Assembly: GCF_014212015.1 (NCBI RefSeq)
Contig: NZ_JACJVN010000051.1
Coordinates: forward strand, 1-64,000
Direction: 5' to 3'
DNA length: 64,000 bases
Source of the DNA: Cohnella lubricantis
Lineage (GTDB): Bacteria > Bacillota > Bacilli > Paenibacillales > Paenibacillaceae
Shown here: positions 9,227 through 16,589 of the stretch, one piece after another
How the letters are laid out: every line of letters starts with the position of its first letter
Numbering within the stretch: the first letter of the stretch is position 1
Notes under the pieces: generated by a model
Told to the model about the DNA's origin: nothing
Databases searched by the model: none
The model's input: only the letters and a program-made list of their open reading frames with translations
Made by a program: the position numbers and the translations under genes

Positions 9227-10081
9227 CTAAGCACCTCCTCTTTTAACTAAGTGAATCGATTTTTGTACCGGCTGAATTTCATAAATAATCAATGGTTCCC
9301 TTTCCCGAATTATTCGTTTGCTCATTTCTGTTCCCCAAAATTTGTTTGCTAGCATATATTGCAGTACGAACATACATGTCCCTTTTTCTAAGTGATATGC
9401 ATTATCTGTCCGCAAACACAGGTTAATTAGAGGCGTTTGCCCGGCATCTTTCATAAAGACATCATATAGCCCTTCAGATACCAACTCGACCAGTTCTCCA
9501 TTCACACCGGGTTGATTTTCAAGATACTTTGCATTTGCCATCCACTCTACGTTTTTCACAAGGTTTATAGGAATTTTGTCTTCTGTAATAATGCACCAAT
9601 CGATTCCTTGCTCTGCAAAGTAAACCCTTTCGATTTCAAAAAGCTCCAAAGTACGGTCAGATAATTTTTCTCTAGGTTTCACGGTTCGTATAACATCGCG
9701 GCTGCCGTTTCTTGTTTCCAAAGTGAGCCTGAAATCGGTTGTCATTACTACAGGGGTACCATCTAAATGTGGATGTTTAATACCAAGTTCTTCAGCAATC
9801 TCCATTGTTCTTTCTAAAGGTAACAATGGCCACTGTTCGCGGATATCAGTTACTCCATTAAGCCATTCACAGTAGTATAAATATTTCCTCTCATGTTCGG
9901 ACAGGGTATGATGAATTCTTCTGGTCTTCCATCCTTTGTGCCGCGTTAACCAGCCTTCTGAAGCGATTTTATTATCATGTGCTTGAATAAACGGCTGATA
10001 GTTCTCTCCAGCACCTTGGCCCCTTCCCTTTTTAATGTAGTTGCTTTGCAGCTTTTCTTTTCTTGCACCTCGTTTGGACAA
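9227..10081 (-). CDS. tnsA: TnsA endonuclease (5' end cleavage)
   Basis: TnsA cleaves the 5' ends so that the element is cut out fully rather than forming a cointegrate. The 284-residue protein has restriction-endonuclease-fold residues in the right places: an acidic pair at E62/E64 (LSEHERKYL), D116 (VMTTDFRLTL) and K135 (RTVKPREKL), close to E63, D114 and K132 of E. coli TnsA. The presence of TnsA predicts cut-and-paste transposition. The gene starts with TTG behind GGAGGTG (5 nt spacing) and is the first of the operon, nearest to the right end. N-terminal residues are basic and glycine-rich. Confidence 0.93.
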   Translation of the reverse strand: MSKRGARKEKLQSNYIKKGRGQGAGENYQPFIQAHDNKIASEGWLTRHKGWKTRRIHHTLSEHERKYLYYCEWLNGVTDIREQWPLLPLERTMEIAEELGIKHPHLDGTPVVMTTDFRLTLETRNGSRDVIRTVKPREKLSDRTLELFEIERVYFAEQGIDWCIITEDKIPINLVKNVEWMANAKYLENQPGVNGELVELVSEGLYDVFMKDAGQTPLINLCLRTDNAYHLEKGTCMFVLQYMLANKFWGTEMSKRIIREREPLIIYEIQPVQKSIHLVKRGGA

Positions 10082-10151
10082 TATAACACCTCCATTTCGG
10101 TTTCCATAAAACGGCCTATAGCGAGCTGTCCGTTATAATCCCCAAAAACGA

Positions 10152-10193
10152 CTAATGGCTTCGCCCCCTGTTAACAAAGGGCAAAGCCATTAG
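10152..10193 (-). terminator. Large dyad between right end and tnsA, terminator-like
   Basis: CTAATGGCTT and AAGCCATTAG flank a GC-rich inner stem (GCCC/GGGC) with a GTTAAC-containing loop. On the minus strand the stem is followed by TCGTTTTTGG. It would stop transcripts reading from glmS into the element, leaving tnsA under its own promoter, and could also serve glmS, whose own 3' region has been displaced by the insertion. Confidence 0.6.
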
Positions 10194-10270
10194 ATATAAA
10201 TGTTCGCTGTAAAAATAGACCGTCTTAATTCCATTTTAACCAAGAACTGTTGTTAAATAAACCTTTAGAT

Positions 10271-10353
10271 ACCAACTCTATTGTAAAGGCACTATCTTTG
10301 GTGTAAAGGAACCAACTATAATGTCTAGGCACTAACTATAATGTCACCAGACA
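10271..10353 (-). repeat. Tn7-like right end: four tandem 20-bp TnsB-type sites
   Basis: Four consecutive 20-bp units begin at 10271, 10291, 10311 and 10331 (consensus ACYAACTATAATGTMWAGGC), the outermost followed by the terminal ACA at 10351-10353. Read into the element on the minus strand, the terminus is TGTCTGGTGACATTATAGTT. Tandem abutting sites at the glmS-proximal end are the Tn7 right-end arrangement. A weaker related sequence at about 10239-10258 may be a fifth site. Confidence 0.82.
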
Positions 10354-10377
10354 GTCTATCGCTCATCGGATATTCCC
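10354..10377 (-). other. attTn7 spacer between glmS stop and the transposon end
   Basis: These 24 bp separate the transposon terminus from the glmS stop. Tn7 inserts about 25 bp beyond the glmS stop and duplicates 5 bp, so GTCTA at 10354-10358 is the predicted target-site duplication. Its partner at the left end was not found in the window. Confidence 0.75.
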
Positions 10378-12210
10378 CTATTCGACCGTGACGCTCTTGG
10401 CCAAATTCCGGGGCTTATCCACGTCGTACCCTCTGGCGACGGACGCATAGTAGGCGAGCAATTGCAGCGGAATGACGGAGACGGCGGGCGTCAGCATCGG
10501 ATGGGTGGCGGGCAGCAGCAGCATGCGGCCGGCCTGCTCCGCCAGATTCGCGGTATTCTCGCAGGCGATGCCGAAGACGCTCGCGCCCCGGGCCATCACT
10601 TCGCGGATGTTGCTCACCGTCTTCTCGTACAGCTCCGGCTGCGTGACCAGCGCCACGACCGGCGTGCCCTCCTCGATGAGCGCGAGCGTCCCATGCTTCA
10701 GCTCGCCGGCGGCATAGGCTTCCGAATGGATATAGGAGATCTCCTTCAGCTTCAGCGAGCCTTCTTGGGCGGCCGCATAGTCCATCCCCCGTCCGATGAA
10801 GAACAGATGCTCATGCTGCGCAATCTCTTCGGCATAAGAGCGAATCTCCTCGGCATTCTCCAGAATGCTGGCGACTTGATCCGGCAAGCGGTTCAGCGCT
10901 TGGACGGCTGACGCGATCTCGGCGTCCGCGATCGTCCCGCGGACGCGGGCGAGATGCAGTGCGAACGTGTAGAGCGTCAGCAGCTGCGTCGTATAAGCCT
11001 TGGTCGAGGCGACGGAGATCTCCGGCCCCGCCCACGTGAACAGTACGTCGTCGGCCTCGCGCGCCGCCGTGCTGCCGACGACGTTGGTAATGGCGAGGAC
11101 ATGCGCGCCGTGGCGCCGCGCTTCGCGAAGCGCCGCCAGCGTGTCCGCCGTCTCGCCGGATTGGCTGACGACGATGACTAGCGTATCCGGCGTCAGCAGC
11201 GGTTGGCGGTAGCGATACTCCGATGCGACATCCACTTCCACGGGCAAGCGCGACCAGCGTTCGATCGCCTGCTTGCCGACGAGGCCGGCGTGATAAGCGG
11301 TCCCGCAGGCGACGATGTGCACGTTGCGGATCTGCCTGAGCCGCTTCGGCTTCAGCTTCAGCTCGGGCAGATACACCCACGGGTAGCTGCCCATGAGCCG
11401 TCCGCTCAGCGTATCTCGGTATGCCTGCGGCTGATCGTGAATCTCCTTCAGCATGAAGTGTTCGAAGCCTGCCTTCTCGGCGACGGCCAAGTCCCATTTG
11501 ACCCGGAACAGCTTCTTGTCGACCGGCTGCCCGGAGGTTGTCATAAGCCGGATGCCATCCCGCGTCAAGACGGCCATCTCGCCGTCGTCGAGAATGTAGA
11601 CGCTGCGCGTATGCTCCAGAATGGCCGGAATGTCCGAGCCGATGAAGTGCTCGCCGTCGCCGACGCCAATGATCAGCGGGCTGTGCTGGCGAACCGCGAC
11701 GAGCCTGTCCGGCTCCCGTCCCGCCAACACGGCGAGCGCGTAAGCGCCCTTCAGCCGCTTGACCGCTTGTTGAACCGCGAAGACGATATCTCCTTCGTAT
11801 TCGGAAGAGATCAGATGCGAGATCACCTCGGTATCCGTCTCGGAGACGAAGCGCGCGCCCCTCGCCTCCAATTCTTCTCGCAATTCCATGTAATTCTCGA
11901 TAATGCCGTTATGCACGACGGATATGTTCATCTCGTTGTCCGTATGAGGGTGCGAATTCCGATCCGAAGGCTTGCCGTGGGTAGCCCAGCGCGTATGGCC
12001 GATGCCGATCGCCCCCGATGGAAGCGCCTGCTCCCGGAGCCGCTTCTCCAATTCCGCGATTCTCCCTTGGGCTTTGACCACGCGAAGCCCCGCTTCGGTG
12101 CCAATCGCAATGCCGGCGGAATCGTATCCCCGATATTCCAGCTTCTTCAGCCCATCTAATAGAATTCTCTCGGATGGCTTGTCGCCTATATAACCCATAA
12201 TGCCGCACAC
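10378..12210 (-). CDS. glmS: Glutamine--fructose-6-phosphate aminotransferase (isomerizing)
   Basis: GlmS makes glucosamine-6-phosphate from fructose-6-phosphate and glutamine, the first step of peptidoglycan amino-sugar synthesis. The protein has an N-terminal Ntn glutaminase domain (CGIMGYIG, with GIGHTRWATHG) and two SIS domains (VSQSGETADT; the second around FFIGRGMDYAAAQEGSLKLKEISYIHSEAY). It ends in the highly conserved DKPRNLAKSVTVE. An ATG at 12213 lies one codon upstream, but the catalytic Cys must become residue 1 after Met removal, so GTG at 12210 (AAGGAG upstream) is the likely start. The conserved 3' coding end is the TnsD recognition region. The length (610 residues) is typical. 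Confidence 0.97.
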   Translation of the reverse strand: MCGIMGYIGDKPSERILLDGLKKLEYRGYDSAGIAIGTEAGLRVVKAQGRIAELEKRLREQALPSGAIGIGHTRWATHGKPSDRNSHPHTDNEMNISVVHNGIIENYMELREELEARGARFVSETDTEVISHLISSEYEGDIVFAVQQAVKRLKGAYALAVLAGREPDRLVAVRQHSPLIIGVGDGEHFIGSDIPAILEHTRSVYILDDGEMAVLTRDGIRLMTTSGQPVDKKLFRVKWDLAVAEKAGFEHFMLKEIHDQPQAYRDTLSGRLMGSYPWVYLPELKLKPKRLRQIRNVHIVACGTAYHAGLVGKQAIERWSRLPVEVDVASEYRYRQPLLTPDTLVIVVSQSGETADTLAALREARRHGAHVLAITNVVGSTAAREADDVLFTWAGPEISVASTKAYTTQLLTLYTFALHLARVRGTIADAEIASAVQALNRLPDQVASILENAEEIRSYAEEIAQHEHLFFIGRGMDYAAAQEGSLKLKEISYIHSEAYAAGELKHGTLALIEEGTPVVALVTQPELYEKTVSNIREVMARGASVFGIACENTANLAEQAGRMLLLPATHPMLTPAVSVIPLQLLAYYASVARGYDVDKPRNLAKSVTVE

Positions 12211-12480
12211 CATCGATCAACTCCTTGTCTATGTCTGTCGACGTATTCACTATAAACCCGGGACATCCCGCTAAACCTTAAAGAATCTTAACTTCGGCGC
12301 GGCCGGCTCTCAGAATTGGGCGGCGAATGGTTAAGCTTCCCACAGTTGAGATTGGCGGAGGACAATGTAGCCGGAGACCGGCTCCCCTTGATCCGCGCCG
12401 TATGACAGCGTTCGGGATACGACCCCGATTCCCGTCGGCGGCGGCTGAGGGAATCTAACATTTTTATCATCCCAAATCTA
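12211..12480 (-). promoter_or_regulatory. Long structured leader upstream of glmS, no glmS ribozyme recognised
   Basis: About 270 bp precede glmS with no gene. On the glmS strand there are several inverted repeats: AGCCGG-TCT-CCGGCT at 12369-12383, GATTCCC...GGGAATC near 12426-12455, and CGGGA-TG-TCCCG close to the start codon. The conserved glmS ribozyme core (GACGAGG and TTCGGCGGATG segments) was looked for and not found. A possible weak promoter (TTGTCC, 19 nt, TAGATT) lies at 12475-12505. The leader may be an unrecognised regulatory RNA. The remaining stretch to 12637 shows no feature. Confidence 0.4.
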
Positions 12481-12637
12481 AGATTCGGAACGGTTCGGCG
12501 GACAAGAGCGAAGATACGGACCGAAACGGGCGAATGCTTGCGAATCGCGCTTCAAAAAAAAAGTGCAAACGCGGCTCAAATGCAGGAACCAATAGGCTTG
12601 GCCATTCGTCTTAATAGATAAGGAAGCCGGGAAGGGA

Positions 12638-13165
12638 ATGAGAGATACGATGCGTAAAGGAAGTGCACCTTGGGCTTTTCTGCTGGCGGTTGTCTGCGTG
12701 CTTCCGCTTCAAGCGGTGAACGCGGACGAGAATCGGTACGAGCCTGTACCGAAGAGCGAGGGAATGCAGACGGTTTATATTGCGGACGTGGAGAACCGCG
12801 GCGGACGAACCTACCTCAAGGTGGACAGCATCGAGTGGTACGAAGGAGAGGCCGCCAACGAGGCGTTCCGTGAGCATGAGCAGGATCCGGACGTGACAGA
12901 AGCGCCGGACGGCTACTACATCGTGAACGACGCCGAGGATTGGCATACGTACGAGCTGGCGCCAGACGCGGACATTCATATGCAATTCTACAATCGCACA
13001 GGCGATTGGACCGAAGCGGTTGCTGTATGGGATGAGAAGATCGATGCGCCGGCGTTCGTCTCGCTGTTCACCCCGGACGATGAGGAGATCATGGAAGGGT
13101 TCCCGTACCATGTGACGGTCGAGAATGGGAAGATTGTGAAGCTCGTGCAGCAGTTCATTCCGTAA
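12638..13165 (+). CDS. Secreted protein of unknown function
   Basis: The 175-residue protein starts with a signal peptide (basic MRKGSAPW, hydrophobic AFLLAVVCVLPLQ, cleavage likely after VNA) and continues as an acidic soluble domain. That domain contains TVYIADVENRGGRTYLKVDSIEWYEGEAA and ends VTVENGKIVKLVQQFIP. I do not recognise a named family; a small beta-rich extracytoplasmic domain is suggested. An ATG at 12650 is an alternative start, because the AAGGGA just before 12638 is too close for the first ATG and somewhat far for the second. It is a single gene divergent from glmS and followed by a strong terminator. Confidence 0.8.
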   Translation: MRDTMRKGSAPWAFLLAVVCVLPLQAVNADENRYEPVPKSEGMQTVYIADVENRGGRTYLKVDSIEWYEGEAANEAFREHEQDPDVTEAPDGYYIVNDAEDWHTYELAPDADIHMQFYNRTGDWTEAVAVWDEKIDAPAFVSLFTPDDEEIMEGFPYHVTVENGKIVKLVQQFIP

Positions 13166-13202
13166 GAGCAATCACCGCGCGGCAAGCGCGAAAAGGATAA
13201 AA

Positions 13203-13241
13203 GGGCGCAAGCCGGTCCGTTGGGATCGGCTTGCGCCCTTT
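13203..13241 (+). terminator. Rho-independent terminator
   Basis: GGGCGCAAGCCGGTCC pairs with GGATCGGCTTGCGCCC (one mismatch) around a GTTG loop and is followed by TTTCGTTGG. It ends the transcript of the secreted-protein gene. The 156 bp from here to 13398 hold nothing recognised. Confidence 0.8.
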
Positions 13242-13397
13242 CGTTGGTTGCGAGGCATGGAGGCGGATGGGTGGGATGCGGGATGGCAGTCGGCGGCCGT
13301 CGGACAGCGAACAGTGGATAGCCGGGCACCGACCGTGCGGTTTGACAGCCGGCATCGCCAGCCGTCCAACGAGCTATGAACGGCAGGCGCGGGGCCG

Positions 13398-14141
13398 CTA
13401 CCGCGTCCTGCGTCCCCGCCTACGCGCGCGGACGATCGCGATCACGATACCCGCGGTCAAGAGCAGCAGCGCGGGGCCAGCCGTATAGGCGATATGGCGA
13501 ACGTTCGGCACGGCGAGACTCGTCTCGAAGCGGTTGTCGCTGAACAGATTCAGATGCCAGACGAGCGTACGGCCGCGATCCTGTATCTCGTCGGCGTTGT
13601 TCGCCCCCGGCTTAATCGGGAATGTGAGCAGGAAGTCGAGGTCCATCTGCCGCTCGACCAGCTTCTTCGCTAGCGCCGGCATCGAGGCGATGGACTGGCT
13701 CCAATCGTTGCCTTCGCCGCTTCCTCTCAGCAGCCGGACCATATCCATCGTCACGGCGACATGATAGCGGGTGTAGAAGAACTTCCGCTCCGTCGACTGC
13801 TCCAGCTCCATCCCTTCGGGCAGCGTAATCGGCCGGTCCGCCATGTCCTTGAGATTCAGATGCCGAGTCGCGCGAATGCCGGTCTGGCTTCCATCGTCCT
13901 CGACAGCCGCTGCCATCCCATTGCGCTGAAGGATGTCCGACAGTTGCTTCGGCAGATCGGGCTGGCCGATCAGCTCCAGCGTCCGGCGGCTGACCGATGC
14001 GCTGAGATCCAGATCAGCCGTGCCGTTGCGATGGATGGTCACATGGGCTTCACCCTGCGCGCAGGAGGCGAGCAGAGCAGAGAGCAATATGAGCGCCGCT
14101 GACAGCAGCGGCCAGCGAACCATATTTTTGGGAATTAACAT
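13398..14141 (-). CDS. LppM-like (DUF3153-type) lipoprotein with C-terminal membrane helix
   Basis: The 247-residue protein has a signal peptide with lipobox LLASC (Cys about residue 27). It continues with a domain beginning AHVTIHRNGTADLDLSASVSRRTLEL and ends in a hydrophobic helix (AGPALLLLTAGIVIAIV) followed by a basic tail (RARRRGRRTR). That layout, a beta-rich extracellular domain tethered at both ends, resembles LppM/DUF3153 proteins; the family call is from memory of the pattern. The molecular function is unknown. It is transcribed in the same direction as the MFS gene upstream (41 bp gap) and may be cotranscribed with it. Confidence 0.75.
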   Translation of the reverse strand: MLIPKNMVRWPLLSAALILLSALLASCAQGEAHVTIHRNGTADLDLSASVSRRTLELIGQPDLPKQLSDILQRNGMAAAVEDDGSQTGIRATRHLNLKDMADRPITLPEGMELEQSTERKFFYTRYHVAVTMDMVRLLRGSGEGNDWSQSIASMPALAKKLVERQMDLDFLLTFPIKPGANNADEIQDRGRTLVWHLNLFSDNRFETSLAVPNVRHIAYTAGPALLLLTAGIVIAIVRARRRGRRTR

Positions 14142-14182
14142 AAGTCACCTATTCTATTCTTCATCGGTCTTCATGAAGCGCC

Positions 14183-15406
14183 TCATGGCGATAAGGTCGA
14201 TGCGGCTGAGGCTTGCGCGACAGGCGTCTCAATGCTGCGCCGCTTCTGGAGCAGCATCAGCGCGCAGACGATGAGCATGGCGCCGTTAATGACGAACACC
14301 CACCGAATCGGAATCCAGCCGCCAAGCGCGCCGCCGATCATCGGCCCGAGCATCGTGGCCAGCTGCGTCGACGACTGGTTCAAGCTGAACGCCCTGCCTC
14401 GGAAGTCCGCCTCCGTCACCTGGACGATCATCGCGTTCAGCGACGGATAGACGCCGGCGAAGAACAGTCCATATACGAACCGCAGAACGCCGAATTCCGC
14501 GTAATTCCCAATGAAGAATTGAAGCAGATTGCCGACGCCTCCGCCAACGAGACCAATGATCAGCACTTTAACGAAGCCGATCTTCTGGCCGATACGCCCC
14601 CATTGGGGCGCGGCAATCAGCGTGGCGATGCCGACAGCCGAGAATATGAGGCCCGACTGCCAAGACGCATCGTCGCTGTCAGCGCCAAGCTGAAGCACGT
14701 AAACCGTAATGAGCGGTTCGAGAATCATGACGGAGAACGTGCCGATGCCAACGAGCAGGAGCAGCGTGACGAACGTTCGGTTCGACCACGCCGTCTTCAG
14801 GTCATGGCGGATCGAGGAACGCACCGCCTTGCGGTCATAGTTCTCCTCTCGGACGAAGAAGGTCGCGATCAACGCGGCGACGAGCACGACGACGGCCGAG
14901 AATAGGAACGCCTGCCGGTTGCTCGTCCAGTGGCTGACGACGCCTCCGATCAGCGGGCCGACGATGCCGCCCGTAGCGCCGGCCGTCGCCATAATGCCGA
15001 GCGCGTAGCCCGTATGCTTCTCGGGCGTGTTCGTCGCGACCAGCGCGATCGATGCAGGAACGAAGCCGGCGAGCAAGCCTTGGAAGATGCGCAGAACAAG
15101 GAACACGTATGGATTATGGATGAAGAACGTTAACATATACAGCGCGGCCAGACTGTATCCCGAACGGATCAGCATCGGCTTGCGGCCATACTTGTCGGCG
15201 AGCGACCCCCAGTACGGCGCGATCAGCGCGCTCGCCAGGAACGTGATGCCGAACGCGAAGCCGGACCACAGCTCCAGATGGCTGTCTACGCCTAGGTCGT
15301 TATGTAGAAACAGCGGGATAAAAGGAATCGAGATCGAATATGCCGAACTGCAGAAGAACACGCCGAGCCAGAGAATATATAGATTCTTGCGCCAAGGAAA
15401 CTCCAT
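14183..15406 (-). CDS. MFS drug efflux transporter (MdtG-like)
   Basis: The ~407-residue protein has about twelve hydrophobic segments and the MFS loop-2 signature GSLADKYGRKPMLIRSG. A motif-C-like stretch (GIMATAGATGGIVGPLIGG), typical of 12-TMS drug:H+ antiporters, follows. It should export drugs or toxic compounds across the cytoplasmic membrane. GGGAAG lies 8 nt before the ATG at 15406; a GTG at 15415 is an alternative start. It is divergent from a MerR/TipAS-type regulator, a common pairing in which the regulator responds to the exported ligand. Confidence 0.88.
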   Translation of the reverse strand: MEFPWRKNLYILWLGVFFCSSAYSISIPFIPLFLHNDLGVDSHLELWSGFAFGITFLASALIAPYWGSLADKYGRKPMLIRSGYSLAALYMLTFFIHNPYVFLVLRIFQGLLAGFVPASIALVATNTPEKHTGYALGIMATAGATGGIVGPLIGGVVSHWTSNRQAFLFSAVVVLVAALIATFFVREENYDRKAVRSSIRHDLKTAWSNRTFVTLLLLVGIGTFSVMILEPLITVYVLQLGADSDDASWQSGLIFSAVGIATLIAAPQWGRIGQKIGFVKVLIIGLVGGGVGNLLQFFIGNYAEFGVLRFVYGLFFAGVYPSLNAMIVQVTEADFRGRAFSLNQSSTQLATMLGPMIGGALGGWIPIRWVFVINGAMLIVCALMLLQKRRSIETPVAQASAASTLSP

Positions 15407-15480
15407 TGCCTTCACTTCCCATGAATTGTCCCATATGTGCGGGCAATCTCATCATAGCACAATTCGTTAGCGAACAACGA

Positions 15481-15511
15481 TTGACTCTCCCCTTGGAGGA
15501 GGCAATAAGCT
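15481..15511 (+). promoter_or_regulatory. MerR-type promoter with 19-bp spacer
   Basis: TTGACT (15481-15486) and TAAGCT (15506-15511) are separated by 19 bp. The spacer contains a CTCC...GGAG dyad. The over-long spacer with a central dyad is the hallmark of promoters activated by DNA distortion by MerR-family proteins, and it lies directly upstream of such a gene. Autoregulation is therefore likely. Confidence 0.75.
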
Positions 15512-15534
15512 AAGTTCGAAAGGAGGATAAAGCC

Positions 15535-16281
15535 ATGCTTCATACGGTCAAGGAAGTGTCCGACATGTCCGGCGTTACGATCAAGGCGCTGCATCACTAC
15601 CACCGAATCGGGCTGTTGTCGCCGAGCGAGATCAGCGCTGCCGGCTATCGGCTGTATGGCAGGCGAGAATTGGAGAGGCTGCAGCAAATTTTATTCTACC
15701 GGGAACTCGACTTCCCCTTGGAGAAGATCAAGCAGCTGCTGTCCGCAGAGCCGGATCGGCTGGCGCTCCTATCCGAGCAGCGGGAGCTGCTGTTAGAGCG
15801 AAGAGAGCGGCTGGAGCGGCTCCTGCGCACGATGGATGAGACGATGGACAGCGCCAAGAAGGGAGAACAGATGGATATGGACCAAATGTTTGTTGGCTTC
15901 GGCAGCGAATCGGAGTGGAAGGAAGCCTTGAGCGAGCAGAACGAGCATCTGAAGGGAACCTATGGCTTCGACCTGATGGAGGGCGGCGCGCCAATTGACG
16001 TGCCGGAGATGAACGAGCAAGCGGCGGAAGCCGCGGCGTTCATGGCTGCGATGGCGGAGGCGCTGCGATCGGGGAAGAAGCATAGCGGCGAGGAGGTGCG
16101 CTTGCTGATCGAGCGGCACATCACGTTCCTGCGCGAGCACGGGCATGAGACGGATGCGGGGACGTTCGCGGCGCAGTGCCGCTTCTTCTTGAGCGACGAC
16201 TTCCACCGTAGCATGCTGGAGTCGCAGCAGACCGGCCTCGCGTACTACTTGGCCGCGGCGGCGGATGCCTGCGCGGGTTGA
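15535..16281 (+). CDS. MerR-family regulator with TipAS ligand-binding domain
   Basis: The 248-residue protein has a MerR DNA-binding domain at residues ~1-70 (HTVKEVSDMSGVTIKALHHYHRIGLLSPSEISAAGYRLYG). A dimerisation coiled coil (~75-115, rich in Leu, Arg and Glu) follows. The C-terminal domain (~130-248) resembles TipAS, ending HETDAGTFAAQCRFFLSDDFHRSMLE with a histidine-rich pocket. TipAS proteins bind thiopeptides and other compounds and then activate transcription. The AAAGGAGG site is 8 nt from the ATG. The gene probably controls itself and the divergent MFS pump. Confidence 0.9.
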   Translation: MLHTVKEVSDMSGVTIKALHHYHRIGLLSPSEISAAGYRLYGRRELERLQQILFYRELDFPLEKIKQLLSAEPDRLALLSEQRELLLERRERLERLLRTMDETMDSAKKGEQMDMDQMFVGFGSESEWKEALSEQNEHLKGTYGFDLMEGGAPIDVPEMNEQAAEAAAFMAAMAEALRSGKKHSGEEVRLLIERHITFLREHGHETDAGTFAAQCRFFLSDDFHRSMLESQQTGLAYYLAAAADACAG

Positions 16282-16317
16282 GGAAGCCGGCGCAGGGGGG
16301 GCGGGGATTGTCCGGAA

Positions 16318-16571
16318 GAGGTCGATCTATTCGACCTCTTCGGCGCAATCGCGGGGGATTCCCCCCATGAGGTCGATCTGGTCGACCTCTTCGGCGCGAT
16401 TGCGGGGGGATTCCCCCCATGAGGTCGATCTGGTCGACCTCTTCGGCGCGATTGCGGGGGATTCCCCCCAAGAGGTCGATCTATTCGACCTCTTCGGCGC
16501 TCGCGGGGGATTCCCCCCATGAGGTCGATCTGATCGACCTCTTCGGCGCGTTTGCGGGGGATTCCCCCTCA
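16318..16571 (+). repeat. 51-bp-period dyad array A (five copies)
   Basis: Dyads GAGGTCGA - 5 nt - TCGACCTC start at 16318, 16369, 16421, 16472 and 16521, i.e. steps of 51, 52, 51 and 49 bp. The arms are invariant while the loop varies (TCTAT, TCTGG, TCTGA). A second nested dyad, GGGGGATTCCCCC, lies in each spacer. The array fills the gap between two convergent genes. The same core recurs in array G at 58213. Confidence 0.9.
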
Positions 16572-16589
16572 TGCGCGGCCCCGGCCGCG

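Larger units (their letters stand above)
909..10353 (-). mobile_element. Tn7-like transposon (tnsA-tnsB-tnsC-tniQ-tniQ) inserted downstream of glmS
   Basis: All genes run on the minus strand in the canonical order tnsA, tnsB, tnsC, then two TniQ/TnsD genes, and the block is much more AT-rich than the host DNA after 10378. The end next to glmS has an ACA terminus on the plus strand (TGT reading into the element) and tandem 20-bp repeats. It lies 24 bp from the glmS stop codon, as in Tn7, with tnsA nearest glmS as in Tn7. The left end has not been located: it is either outside the window or near 858-908, so the start given here is only the composition boundary. No cas genes are seen, so targeting should be by the TniQ proteins alone. 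Confidence 0.85.

Noticed and set aside
10811-11497. Alternative 228-residue frame inside glmS, and other long antisense frames in GC-rich genes
   Set aside because: They overlap strongly supported genes in another frame, have Arg/Ala-rich composition typical of GC-rich shadow frames and no recognisable domain.
12211-12480. glmS ribozyme upstream of glmS
   Set aside because: The conserved core segments were not found on the glmS strand; a GCGCC near 12300 lies too close to the start codon to begin a ~150-nt ribozyme.
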